DNA from: a virus
DNA: 52,200 nt
Virus record (IMG/VR): IMGVR_UViG_3300024261_000044
Span: 1 to 52,200 of that record
Strand: one strand, 5' to 3'
Positions within the stretch are counted from its first letter, which is position 1, and every line of letters begins with the position of its first letter. Below, in pieces: positions 39,500 to 47,517 of this stretch. Below the pieces are notes generated by a model that made no database searches, had not been told where the DNA came from, and worked only from the letters and a program-made list of their open reading frames with translations. A program made the position numbers and the translations under genes.

Positions 39500-39895
39500 A
39501 TGAGTTTTTTAAATTTAAAAGTAGGAAGTCAACTAAGAAAAGTTACTGTTATAAACGCAGAAAAAGTGGAAGTAGACGTACGTGGTGAAACATCAGAAAA
39601 AATTAGGTTTTCTGTGTCCCAGCCAGATGGAAAAAGCTTCCAAATTTCAGACGTATGGACAGAAGACAATAAGGGAAATAAGAAAATTCAGGGGCTTTGG
39701 CTATCACTAAACCATGAAGGTAATATATCGCCAAACAGCTCCCTAGCTAAATTAATGAGGTATTACAAAATCTCAGATCTAAATGAATTAATTGGTAAAG
39801 AAGTAAATGTATACCCAGATAATGACAACTTTTTAGTTATGACATCATGTAAAATGGACGAAGAAAACTTGGAAAAATCTAGCTTATTTGAGTAA
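39500..39895 (+). CDS. Putative OB-fold-like single-strand-binding or accessory protein (131 aa)
   Basis: 131 residues from ATG 39500 to TAA 39895. The beta-rich body (GSQLRKVTVINAEKVEVDVR, then KIRFSVSQPDGKSFQISDVW and GLWLSLN) and the acidic tail ending EENLEKSSLFE resemble small phage OB-fold or ssDNA-binding proteins. The last residues match the style of the DUF669 gene's end (GASLFE). No direct family match is claimed. It opens the operon of the ubiquitin-like cassette and is 16 bases upstream of the 691-residue gene. Confidence 0.6.
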   Translation: MSFLNLKVGSQLRKVTVINAEKVEVDVRGETSEKIRFSVSQPDGKSFQISDVWTEDNKGNKKIQGLWLSLNHEGNISPNSSLAKLMRYYKISDLNELIGKEVNVYPDNDNFLVMTSCKMDEENLEKSSLFE

Positions 39896-39911
39896 AACCA
39901 AAGGAAACAAA

Positions 39912-41987
39912 ATGAATACAACACAACACTTACTACCCGCTATTAACGGGTTGTATGAACTAAATCTTACTGATAAAAATATAGAGGATATAAACTCTAA
40001 AGTAAGTAACTTACAGAACAAAACAATTGAGATGTTTAAGGGTGATGGGGATGAAAGTAAGGTAAGTACTGTTTTAAATGCCTTAAAATACCAGGTAAAG
40101 GGGTCATCAGTTATTGTGTCCTCCGGGTATGGATCAAGTGTTGATATACAAAAAACAACGCACAACTACTTTGTAGAAGATGGGCAATATAGACATTGGG
40201 GCGATAAGACAGAATTTTTTAAATTTTCTCCTTCGTACGGTACAGATATTTACTTTGAAAACATAAAAGACTCGGATTTTGAAGCTCTTTATGTGATATC
40301 ACATATTCTTACTAATACGTCCTTTCCTGATATTTTAAATAAAGTGTTTAAAAATGTAAGTGATTTTAGGGTAGAGTACGAACGTAACTTAAAAACTGCT
40401 TGGGACTCGACGCACATACCTGTGGAAAAAGAAGATATTGATAAACTATTAGGATCTTTTTTTAAAGGAGGAAAGTTAACAACAACTGCTCCGAGTGAAA
40501 AGACAACTAGACTTCTAAATAGTAACCCCAACCTATATTTCATAGCTCACGTATTGGAGCTAGATAATTTTAGAGGGTATGTTTCTTATTACTCTTCTAC
40601 GTACGGTTATGGTACGAGATATAACTCGTTCTTTAGACTTGTGCCTCACTCTGACCCGTCTTATGACTATGTAGACGTGGGTAGGGTATACTACTTGGGT
40701 TCTGGTACTCATTTACACTACTCAGGTAGAAATGAAAAAAGAATGGTACCTCTAGGTAATCTAATTTTTACTGATCCTGAGCCTACTTTGCCAAATAGGG
40801 TAGTATTAAGCAACTATCTTCTCGGGAAAAATGGTGATTATGTTGAATTTCTAGATAACAATTCTTTGAACATCCTTACTAAGAGAGAACTACAACGCTC
40901 TGCTAGAAAAGAAGCCAAGTCTAAAGCTAAAAACAAACTCCGAGAAAAAATAGAAAAGAGGTTACAGACTTTATTAACACCAGGAAAGTCCCTTAAACTG
41001 AATGGAGTTACCTACTCAGATGAAAAAATAGAGTACGAAGGACAAGTCTTAAGGTCAGATATACCAAACTTAACTTATAAAATCCTGAATACGCTATCTC
41101 GTGCATATAGTTTAGACGATGTAAACTTTGACCAAGCTTTGCCTATATTTTTATCATACGTCTCTGATTCAGAAGGAATCGGAAATGTAGGGGAGGTCTC
41201 ATTTAAAGTGGAGAAAAGAGTTAGTACCAATACCCTCGGTTTTACGGCCACAAGAATTTATGTAAATAATAAAAGAATAAATTCTGATGAGGTGGAGTCT
41301 GTACTAGAGAGGGGTTTGTGTTTTACTAACCAAGCAGACTTTGACTATTTTATAGCCTCTGTTAGTAAATGTTCCCTAAAAATACATACTTATCTTCAAG
41401 TAGGTGTTGATATAAATGTTCGTGATGAGTTTGATAATATCACGGTAGCTTTAAAGTTACCTCTGGAAAGAAGAAAGAATATAAACTACCTCGTGATAAA
41501 CGATGAGTCTTATAGAGTAAAAAATACTCAGAAAGTCATAGGATTATCTAGAAAAGGATCCATGATGGATGTGGTGAACACGCTTCTTGACGGTAAGTCT
41601 GTAGAGGGCGTGGAAGTTGACAGTATAAAAGGAATTATTTCTTCTGGTAAGAAAGCTTATGTAGATGCTATAGAGAAGAGTAAGGAACTTTTAACTGACA
41701 CAGAAAAAACATTCAACATCGAAGAAGAGACAGTTACCATGGGCGACGGTTCTTCTAAAACTGGGTACCTTATAAAAGGGTCTTTGAGAAAATACTTCAT
41801 AGACACTGGAGGTAAGGAACAAATAGATACTAACGATCCTCAATGTGGAGTATATTCTTTCCCGGAAGGAAGGTATATTTGTATTGTGGATAAGTCATCC
41901 AGCCAGGTAGGCATGGATAAATTAGTAAATAGAATATACGCACTTCACAACGACGCTTTGGTCGCAAGTGCTATTAACACATTATAA
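39912..41987 (+). CDS. Large protein of unknown function in the ubiquitin-like operon (691 aa)
   Basis: ATG 39912 is chosen because AAAGGAAACAAA precedes it; an in-frame TTG at 39888 lies inside the previous gene. It is soluble-looking, with Tyr-rich beta segments (NFRGYVSYYSSTYGYGTRYN, VDVGRVYYLGSGTHLHYSG). A Lys/Arg-rich helix around residue 340 (KRELQRSARKEAKSKAKNKL) precedes several beta blocks. The final 50 residues are CGVYSFPEGRYICIVDKSSS and ALHNDALVASAINTL. I do not recognise it. It ends 22 bases before the ubiquitin-like gene, so it is a candidate partner or target of that cassette. Confidence 0.65.
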   Translation: MNTTQHLLPAINGLYELNLTDKNIEDINSKVSNLQNKTIEMFKGDGDESKVSTVLNALKYQVKGSSVIVSSGYGSSVDIQKTTHNYFVEDGQYRHWGDKTEFFKFSPSYGTDIYFENIKDSDFEALYVISHILTNTSFPDILNKVFKNVSDFRVEYERNLKTAWDSTHIPVEKEDIDKLLGSFFKGGKLTTTAPSEKTTRLLNSNPNLYFIAHVLELDNFRGYVSYYSSTYGYGTRYNSFFRLVPHSDPSYDYVDVGRVYYLGSGTHLHYSGRNEKRMVPLGNLIFTDPEPTLPNRVVLSNYLLGKNGDYVEFLDNNSLNILTKRELQRSARKEAKSKAKNKLREKIEKRLQTLLTPGKSLKLNGVTYSDEKIEYEGQVLRSDIPNLTYKILNTLSRAYSLDDVNFDQALPIFLSYVSDSEGIGNVGEVSFKVEKRVSTNTLGFTATRIYVNNKRINSDEVESVLERGLCFTNQADFDYFIASVSKCSLKIHTYLQVGVDINVRDEFDNITVALKLPLERRKNINYLVINDESYRVKNTQKVIGLSRKGSMMDVVNTLLDGKSVEGVEVDSIKGIISSGKKAYVDAIEKSKELLTDTEKTFNIEEETVTMGDGSSKTGYLIKGSLRKYFIDTGGKEQIDTNDPQCGVYSFPEGRYICIVDKSSSQVGMDKLVNRIYALHNDALVASAINTL

Positions 41988-42009
41988 CAAATAATCACGG
42001 TAAGAAAAT

Positions 42010-42258
42010 ATGAACGAAAACAAAAATAACATTTCAAGCGAGTTATCAGAGGTTACAATAAAAATTGTGTCAACTAATGGGCACGACGAGTGGTCTGGAA
42101 TACCTGTTGCAGCCCTAGAAAAGATAAAGTATGAATCAGAAACTACGGGCCGATGGGCTTATATTGACGGAAACCATAAAACACCTGACTCAATTACTTT
42201 AGAAGATGTGATAGATGCGGAAGAAATCATGATGGCTAACGCGTTAGTTGGTGGATAA
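42010..42258 (+). CDS. Ubiquitin-like beta-grasp protein ending in Gly-Gly (82 aa)
   Basis: 82 residues ending MMANALVGG, with the Gly-Gly at the very C-terminus as in mature ubiquitin-like or ThiS/MoaD proteins. Body: SEVTIKIVSTNGHDEW (first hairpin), VAALEKIKYESETTG (helix), RWAYIDGNHKT, then SITLEDVIDAEEI and the tail. This order fits a beta-grasp fold. It is followed at once by a JAB protease (start 42260) and an E1-like enzyme (42689), the classic partners that cleave and activate such tails. The fold call is by pattern and context; the C-terminal GG is seen directly. Confidence 0.72.
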   Translation: MNENKNNISSELSEVTIKIVSTNGHDEWSGIPVAALEKIKYESETTGRWAYIDGNHKTPDSITLEDVIDAEEIMMANALVGG

Positions 42259-42259
42259 G

Positions 42260-42688
42260 ATGAATTTTAGCATTTCAAGAGACATACTCTATGAGATGAC
42301 AAGTTATGCAAATAGTAGCCCCGACGAAATTGTTGGGGCTATGGTTGGCAAAAAACAAGGTAACTCATGGAAGTGTGAAGAGTTTATACCACTAACTAAT
42401 ATAAGTACAGAGAACAAAGAAGTACATTATGTACCGGACCCTAATGAATTTATGAGTATGTTAAGAAAAACTACTCATGTTTCTTCGAGCGCAGAAAGTG
42501 ACTTTTTAGGAATTATGCACTCTCACCCAAATAACCGGCCAATACCCTCTGTTACAGATGTTCAAGGAGCAGGTTACACGGGGGTATATATTATACACTC
42601 ACCTAAATTTAAGGAAACTAGGGCCTATTATTACGATGGTAATGAGTCTAACCGTAACTGGGACCCTATAGAACTGGAGACAAATTAA
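42260..42688 (+). CDS. JAB/JAMM-domain metalloprotease (142 aa)
   Basis: ATG 42260 is chosen, 1 base after the ubiquitin-like stop. An in-frame TTG at 42248 inside that gene is less likely. The JAMM active site is complete: E23 (DEIVGAMVG) and GIMHSHPNNRPIPSVTD with H87, H89, S97 and D100 in the H-x-H-x7-S-x-x-D spacing. Such enzymes cut isopeptide or peptide bonds after ubiquitin-like Gly-Gly, or process sulfur carriers. It is a stand-alone catalytic domain with no lipoprotein (NlpC) or tail-associated fusion, unlike lambda gpK. Confidence 0.87.
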   Translation: MNFSISRDILYEMTSYANSSPDEIVGAMVGKKQGNSWKCEEFIPLTNISTENKEVHYVPDPNEFMSMLRKTTHVSSSAESDFLGIMHSHPNNRPIPSVTDVQGAGYTGVYIIHSPKFKETRAYYYDGNESNRNWDPIELETN

Positions 42689-43282
42689 ATGAGACATGTA
42701 CTAATAGTAGGAGCAGGAGGAATAGGAAGTTGGTTAGCAGAGCACCTCTTTAATCTAGAATTGCACGGCCAATTTCCAGATGATATGGTATTTACTTTTG
42801 CAGATGATGACACGGTAGAAAATAAAAACTTATCATACCAAAATTTTTCATTAGAAGACATAATGGATGAAAAATCTGAATCACTGTCAGCAAGGTACGG
42901 ATTTAACTCAATTACCAATCGTATAGAGAAGGAAGAACAGTTAATGAATTATGATGGAATTGTATGCTGTGTCGACAACTCTAAGTTTAGGAAGCTACTA
43001 TTTAAGTATGTGGATAAATACGACAATATTTTTTGGATGGATATGAGAAGCGAGGGACGAGATATAGCTATTTTTACTAAGAGTAAGAAAAATACTCTTG
43101 ACGTAATGATGAAAACATTGCCTAAAGAAGACGTAGAAAATGGCAGTTGCCAGAGACAGTGGGAGTTTGAAAATAATATAATACAACTTGGGAACAGAAT
43201 AGTGAGCAGTATCGGAGCACAGTTTATTTTAAACTGGGTTAGGGGAGATAAAAACACTCATAATTATATTGCCCACTTCTAA
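42689..43282 (+). CDS. E1-like ThiF/MoeB/UBA-family adenylating enzyme (197 aa)
   Basis: The ATG directly follows the JAB stop. The nucleotide-binding loop is VGAGGIGSW (7-15). TFADDDTVENKNLSYQ (near 45-60) is the D-x-D-x-V-x-x-x-N-L-x-x-Q stretch of E1 enzymes, with Tyr where NLxRQ has Arg. DGIVCCVDNSKFRK gives the D-N-x-x-x-R element. NGSCQRQWEF contains a candidate catalytic Cys. Zinc CxxC pairs typical of ThiF/MoeB are not seen, so it may be a minimal E1. It would adenylate the Gly-Gly tail of the neighbouring protein. No E2 gene is apparent nearby. Confidence 0.8.
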   Translation: MRHVLIVGAGGIGSWLAEHLFNLELHGQFPDDMVFTFADDDTVENKNLSYQNFSLEDIMDEKSESLSARYGFNSITNRIEKEEQLMNYDGIVCCVDNSKFRKLLFKYVDKYDNIFWMDMRSEGRDIAIFTKSKKNTLDVMMKTLPKEDVENGSCQRQWEFENNIIQLGNRIVSSIGAQFILNWVRGDKNTHNYIAHF

Positions 43283-43286
43283 ATTA

Positions 43287-43301
43287 TTAGTTATATTAAA
43301 G
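43287..43301 (+). repeat. Second copy of TTAGTTATATTAAAG
   Basis: A 15-base sequence identical to 31919-31933 ends 1 base before ATG 43303. Here it lacks the mirrored arm. The two copies sit before different genes on the same strand, so a regulatory site is possible. Confidence 0.4.
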
Positions 43302-43302
43302 T

Positions 43303-43563
43303 ATGAACATAAATTCAATCAAACAAGATGACGGTAGGCAAAAAAGAGCACAGAGCATAGACTTTGGTGAAATTAGGAATACTCAAAGTCCGGTAGGACC
43401 AGATTATGGAGATAAGTTTGATCAAATATTTCATAACTGGGATAACCCTGATAAATGCAGGGGGTACATTAACTGCTCTATTTGCCAAAAGTTACAGGAC
43501 GATGGAAAAGCCGTTAGACAAGATGATGATAAAATTTATCATTTAAATAAACAAACCAAATAA
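43303..43563 (+). CDS. Hypothetical small protein with Cys cluster (86 aa)
   Basis: 86 residues from ATG 43303 to TAA 43563. Highly polar, Asp/Gln/Lys-rich, with one cluster KCRGYINCSICQKL (near 51-64) that could hold a zinc ion through C-x6-C-x2-C, though a fourth ligand is not evident. No clear ribosome site; the TTAGTTATATTAAAG repeat lies immediately upstream. It is 5 bases before the holin-like gene. Unknown function. Confidence 0.55.
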   Translation: MNINSIKQDDGRQKRAQSIDFGEIRNTQSPVGPDYGDKFDQIFHNWDNPDKCRGYINCSICQKLQDDGKAVRQDDDKIYHLNKQTK

Positions 43564-43568
43564 AACAA

Positions 43569-43772
43569 ATGAATTGGAAAGAAAAACTAGTAAGTAGGAA
43601 ATTATGGGTTGCATTAGGTGGAGTTTTCTCTGTACTTATTGTAGACTGGGCAGGGTTAGACCCTGCAATGGCTCAAAACTTAGTTGGAGCTATCACTACA
43701 ATTGTACCTTCGTATATCGCGGGACAAGGAGTGGTCGATGCTATGGGAGCATACTTTCAAGCAAAAAACTAG
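43569..43772 (+). CDS. Holin-like small membrane protein (67 aa)
   Basis: 67 residues: MNWKEKLVSRKLWVALGGVF begins with an amphipathic W-K-x-K-L-x-S-R-K-x-W stretch, then a hydrophobic helix (FSVLIVDWAGLDPAMAQN region). A second hydrophobic stretch follows (LVGAITTIVPSYIAGQGVVD). This matches many small phage holin-like proteins with the SRK-F/W motif. Holins make membrane pores that time lysis. Here it lies in the rightward early block rather than a late lysis cassette, and no endolysin is next to it, so function is inferred. Ends at TAG; a terminator follows. Confidence 0.65.
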   Translation: MNWKEKLVSRKLWVALGGVFSVLIVDWAGLDPAMAQNLVGAITTIVPSYIAGQGVVDAMGAYFQAKN

Positions 43773-43791
43773 TTCAAACATTTAAAACAAT

Positions 43792-43823
43792 AAAGGGCGC
43801 GTCATTGATGTGCCCTTTTTTTT
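43792..43823 (+). terminator. Intrinsic terminator after the holin-like gene
   Basis: AAAGGGCGCGTC pairs with GATGTGCCCTTT (12 bp with two G-T pairs) around a 3-base loop, followed by eight T. It separates the ubiquitin-like/holin operon from the sigma factor and polymerase genes. Confidence 0.88.
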
Positions 43824-43837
43824 AATCAAAAATAAAT

Positions 43838-44656
43838 ATGGATGCATTCAGTTATTATTTAAAATCTATTATACCTAGTACACCTTTAAGTAAAAAGGCA
43901 GAGAGGGTATTAATAAAGAAAGGAAAACTCGGTGACATGGCTGCTAGGGAAAAAGTAATAACATCTAATTTAAAATTTGTTATTAGCGTGGCTAAGAAGT
44001 ACCAAAATCAAGGACTTACAATAGACGAGTTAGTATCAGAAGGTAACTTAGGCCTAGTAAAAGCATTTGAGAAGTTCGATATTAGTAAAGATGTAAAGTT
44101 TATTACTTACGCTGTGTGGTGGATTCGTCAAGCTATATTTAATTCACTGCATGAAAATGCGAAAATTATTAGATTGCCCTTGAATAAAATTTCTAACATA
44201 ACGAAAGCTACTAAAGCTTCCGAAAGGCTAGAAAATAAATTAGGAAGATATCCTTCGATAAATGAATTAGAAGAATACTTAGATGGAGATACGACAGCCA
44301 TAAGAGACATGAAGTTTAATTACACAGTTATTGGTCTTGATACTCCACATACTGAAAATAATGAAACTTTAAATGAGATTATACCTGCTGACTTGTCTTA
44401 TGGTGTTTTAAAAACAGACGGAGAGTTTAAGAAAGAACTCACTCATATCCTAAAAACATTTCCTGAGAGGGAGAAGAGCATATTAAAAATGTATTATGGT
44501 ATTGAACAAGTTAGGCCATATACGTTAAAAGAGATTGGTGTAGATATGGGGTTAACTAGAGAAAGAATAAGGCAAATTAAAGAGAAAATATTAAAAAAGT
44601 TGCGGAGTAAGAAGTATTCTAAAACTTTGGAGGATTTTTTGAGATGGGATACGTAA
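43838..44656 (+). CDS. RpoD-like RNA polymerase sigma factor (272 aa)
   Basis: All core sigma-70 regions are visible: 1.2 (YYLKSIIPSTPLSKKAERVL), 2.1-2.4 (NLKFVISVAKKYQNQGLTID, then KFITYAVWWIRQAI), 3 (NKLGRYPSINELEEYL), and 4 (FPEREKSILKMYYG, then TLKEIGVDMGLTRERIRQIK). The N-terminal region 1.1 is lacking, as in RpoD of some bacterial groups. It probably redirects host RNA polymerase to phage promoters. Its last 13 bases overlap the DNA polymerase gene, so both are made together. It contrasts with the divergent late-operon sigma-like protein at 15100-15822. Confidence 0.9.
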   Translation: MDAFSYYLKSIIPSTPLSKKAERVLIKKGKLGDMAAREKVITSNLKFVISVAKKYQNQGLTIDELVSEGNLGLVKAFEKFDISKDVKFITYAVWWIRQAIFNSLHENAKIIRLPLNKISNITKATKASERLENKLGRYPSINELEEYLDGDTTAIRDMKFNYTVIGLDTPHTENNETLNEIIPADLSYGVLKTDGEFKKELTHILKTFPEREKSILKMYYGIEQVRPYTLKEIGVDMGLTRERIRQIKEKILKKLRSKKYSKTLEDFLRWDT

Positions 44657-46401
44657 CAACGGAGTCGGAATTGGTAGAAGCTATGTCTTACTTAAAGACT
44701 CAAAGCATTGTAGCGGTTGACACAGAAACAAATGGACTGGACCCGGTACTAAATAAAGTACTATTATTGCAAGTGGGTACAGAACATAAACAATTTGTGT
44801 TTGATGTTTTCAAACTAAATACTAAAATTTTTACAGTGTTACATTGGTTAACAGAAAAAGATTTAGTTAAGGTTTTACACAACGCAAAGTTTGATTATAA
44901 AATGATAAAAGGAAATTTTGAAATAGAGCTTACAAATATGAGATGTACTATGCTTGCAAACCAACTTTTAACGACCGGGAAAAAATTAAGTAGCGGATTG
45001 GATTCTGTTCTGTATAAATACTTAGGGGTTGAAGTTAGTAAAGCCGAACAAAAATCTTTTATTGATATGAGATTAGGATCAACTTTCACAGAAAGCCAAA
45101 TAAAGTATGCTGGCGATGATACTAAACACCTAATTCCTCTATATAAAAACATGCAAAGACTTTTAGAAAGTAGAAACATGGACGAACTGTCAAGATTGGA
45201 GTATAGGACAGTTGCTCCTACAGGGGATATGGAGCTAAATGGGCTTTTTTTAGATAGGAAGAAGTGGACAGCTTTGAAAGTAGAAGCTGAGGCTGATGCA
45301 GATATTGCTAAAAAAGGTTTAGATAAATACTTCGAACCTTACTGTGGTCAGTTAACTTTGTTTGAGGATGTTGATATAAACTATAGGTCACCAAAACAAT
45401 TATTACCGATTCTAAGTAAAATTACTGGTATGAATATAACTTCAACAGGTGAGCAAGAGTTAAAAAAAGTAAATCACGAAGTTGTGGACTTTTTACTAGA
45501 CTATAGAGAAAAGCAGAAGCGTATTAGTACGTATGGAGAAGAGTTTTTTAGAAAATTTGTAAGTTCATACGACGGTAGAATCCACTCTAACTTTAAACAG
45601 CTCGGTGCTGACTCTGGTAGGTACTCAAGTACTCAACCTAACTTACAAAATATTCCAAGTGACGAGAGATACAGGTCAGCTTTTACGGCACAAGACTCTG
45701 AGTATAGAATTATTGCTGCTGATTATGCTAGCCAAGAAATTCGGGTACTGGCATATATAAGCAAAGAGCCTGGACTAATAAATGCTATAAATAATAAAGT
45801 TGATCTACACACAAATTCAGCAAGCCTAATATATGGAATTCCATATAAGGACATTACTAAGAAACAACGTAACGCTGCTAAAGCGCTTACATTTGGTTTA
45901 ATATACGGTATTGGTCCTGGAAGACTTGCAGAGAATTTAGGTATTAGCTTTATGGAAGCTAAAACTTTAATGAATAAATATTTCTCAACATTCCCAAATA
46001 TTAAAAAGGTACTAGATCAGGCAGTGTCTGCGGCAAAGAAACTAAAGTACGCTCTTTCGCCTTTAGATAAAAGACGAAGAGACTTGTCATCTTTTGATTG
46101 GGATGATAAGAGGCAGGTTTCTCATGCATTAAATATTTCTAAAAATATTATATGCCAAGGAGCATCTGCATCAATAACTAAGTTAGCGTTATGTCTGGTA
46201 AAAGAAGCTATAGATAGTGGTGAGTACGATGCTAAAATAGTTAATGTAGTTCATGATGAAATTCTAGTAGAGGCTCATGAAGACGATGCCGATGACGTAG
46301 GAAAGCTTTTAGAAGTCGGGATGATAGAAGCATTTGAGCACTACTGTCCTGGAATAGCTATGGAAGTAGAAGCTGTAATAGATAACCATTGGGTACACTA
46401 A
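44644..46401 (+). CDS. polA: Family A DNA polymerase with 3'-5' exonuclease (585 aa)
   Basis: Exonuclease motif I is VAVDTETNGLD (D26, E28). Exo II is HNAKFDYKM and exo III is YAGDDTKHLI (motif III Tyr and Asp). The polymerase domain has motif A AADYASQEIR, motif B KQRNAAKALTFGLIYGIG and motif C VVHDEILVE. The length is like phage replicative Pol A enzymes without the 5' nuclease domain. Motif A has Ala-Ser-Gln-Glu where many have Ser-Gln-Ile-Glu. It would replicate the genome with the primase-helicase at 28416. Translation is coupled to the sigma gene, and its TAA overlaps the next ATG as TAATG. Confidence 0.92.
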   Translation: MGYVTTESELVEAMSYLKTQSIVAVDTETNGLDPVLNKVLLLQVGTEHKQFVFDVFKLNTKIFTVLHWLTEKDLVKVLHNAKFDYKMIKGNFEIELTNMRCTMLANQLLTTGKKLSSGLDSVLYKYLGVEVSKAEQKSFIDMRLGSTFTESQIKYAGDDTKHLIPLYKNMQRLLESRNMDELSRLEYRTVAPTGDMELNGLFLDRKKWTALKVEAEADADIAKKGLDKYFEPYCGQLTLFEDVDINYRSPKQLLPILSKITGMNITSTGEQELKKVNHEVVDFLLDYREKQKRISTYGEEFFRKFVSSYDGRIHSNFKQLGADSGRYSSTQPNLQNIPSDERYRSAFTAQDSEYRIIAADYASQEIRVLAYISKEPGLINAINNKVDLHTNSASLIYGIPYKDITKKQRNAAKALTFGLIYGIGPGRLAENLGISFMEAKTLMNKYFSTFPNIKKVLDQAVSAAKKLKYALSPLDKRRRDLSSFDWDDKRQVSHALNISKNIICQGASASITKLALCLVKEAIDSGEYDAKIVNVVHDEILVEAHEDDADDVGKLLEVGMIEAFEHYCPGIAMEVEAVIDNHWVH

Positions 46402-46766
46402 TGAAAAATAATAAAAGAAAAGAAAAGAAAGAGAGCGCAATAGATTACTGTGAACGATTTTATCCGAGCATGATGGAGCGCTTTAAGGAAATACAGCAAG
46501 AAGACTACAAAGTTTTTTGTGAGAAGCAAATGGACTACGGCCCTGGAAATATAAGTTTAGGGACAGGCCTTGTAGACGAAAGTGAAGTAAGAATGAGTTT
46601 AACAGGGCTTATAATTAGAATGAATGATAAAGTTCAAAGATTACTAAACTTGGTTGTGAAAACAATGCGGGAGCCGCAGAATGAGTCTGTTGTTGATGCT
46701 TTTGGTGACTTATCTGTTTATGGAGTTATATCAAGGATTGTTTCTGAAGGAAAATGGGCTAGATAA
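46401..46766 (+). CDS. DUF1599 / nucleotide modification associated domain 1 protein (121 aa)
   Basis: ATG 46401 is chosen because it overlaps the polymerase TAA (TAATG). A TTG at 46389 inside that gene is less likely. The conserved stretch KQMDYGPGNISLGTGLVDES (residues about 38-57) and GLIIRMNDKVQRLLNLVV, then DAFGDLSVYGVISRIV match the DUF1599 family, seen near nucleotide-modification genes. The reaction is not established. It is the last gene of the rightward block; a bidirectional terminator follows. Confidence 0.75.
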   Translation: MKNNKRKEKKESAIDYCERFYPSMMERFKEIQQEDYKVFCEKQMDYGPGNISLGTGLVDESEVRMSLTGLIIRMNDKVQRLLNLVVKTMREPQNESVVDAFGDLSVYGVISRIVSEGKWAR

Positions 46767-46775
46767 AAAATAAAG

Positions 46776-46807
46776 AAATAGGGAGGATAAATTCCTCCCT
46801 ATTTTTT
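46776..46807. terminator. Bidirectional terminator between convergent operons
   Basis: AAATAGGGAGGA (46776-46787) pairs with TCCTCCCTATTT (46793-46804) around a 5-base loop. T tracts lie on the plus-strand exit, and A-rich sequence gives U-rich ends on the minus-strand exit. It separates the DUF1599 gene from the tail-tube gene. Confidence 0.85.
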
Positions 46808-46829
46808 TAACTTAAAAACCTAACGTCTT

Positions 46830-47507
46830 CTAAACAGGTGAGTCAGGTGCTACTGTATTAGATGATACTTGATCACTAACTTGTATGGGAATTAACTTAG
46901 AAGTTCTAAGCCCAATATTCTCTAACAAAATAGTTTGTTGACTAGCAACAGAAAATTGATGTGATTGAATTCTACAATTTTCTAAGTAAAATCCACCATA
47001 TCGTGATGTTCCTGCCCCATCATTATCCATATCTTCAAGAATAAAAGCTAACCCCATCGGTCTATTAAAGAATTCTGCTGCCAAGTTTATAAAAAACTTG
47101 CTAGACTTTTCAGAAGTCGTATAGGGTAATCCGGGTGCTCTATCGTCATCCTCCCCTTTAAACACTGAAGAAGCGAAATCTGTGTTAGCATTAGAATACA
47201 ATGCACGCATTAATGATTCTCCATCAAACAAAATTCTCGACACAGCAACCTGTACTACTGTTCTACCTGGAATAAACACTGGTTCCCTAGAACCAATTTC
47301 AAACAATTGTTGAATTTGTTTATTCTGCGAAACCGTAGCATTCTGAATTAATCCCACAGGGATAAGCTCAGCTTCTGGGTTTGTCATGTCATCGTACCTT
47401 GGAGTACCTGCGCACAGAATAACTGACTCAGACGAGAGAAAATCTGTAGAATTCGTAACTGATTGTACATTACCGGATCTAAAATCCCAATTTTGTAAAT
47501 TTTTCAT
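46830..47507 (-). CDS. Tail tube protein (225 aa)
   Basis: A complete 225-residue frame from ATG 47507, with a strong AGGAGG ribosome site (47514-47519), to TAG 46830. It lies just downstream of the sheath gene, the standard place for the tube protein of contractile tails. The sequence has strands and loops consistent with a tube barrel (SVTNSTDFLSSESVILCAGT, IPGRTVVQVAVSRILFDGES, GGFYLENCRIQSHQFSVASQ). All tryptophan is TGG and there is no in-frame TGA. Its ribosome site overlaps the sheath stop. Expected to be one of the most abundant virion proteins. Confidence 0.75.
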   Translation of the reverse strand: MKNLQNWDFRSGNVQSVTNSTDFLSSESVILCAGTPRYDDMTNPEAELIPVGLIQNATVSQNKQIQQLFEIGSREPVFIPGRTVVQVAVSRILFDGESLMRALYSNANTDFASSVFKGEDDDRAPGLPYTTSEKSSKFFINLAAEFFNRPMGLAFILEDMDNDGAGTSRYGGFYLENCRIQSHQFSVASQQTILLENIGLRTSKLIPIQVSDQVSSNTVAPDSPV

Positions 47508-47517
47508 TTTCTACCTC

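Noticed and set aside
42010-43282. Plain ThiS/ThiF thiamine or molybdopterin synthesis genes
   Set aside because: No thiamine or molybdopterin genes are nearby, the E1 lacks the CxxC zinc pairs, and a JAMM protease is interposed. A sulfur-transfer role is not fully excluded.
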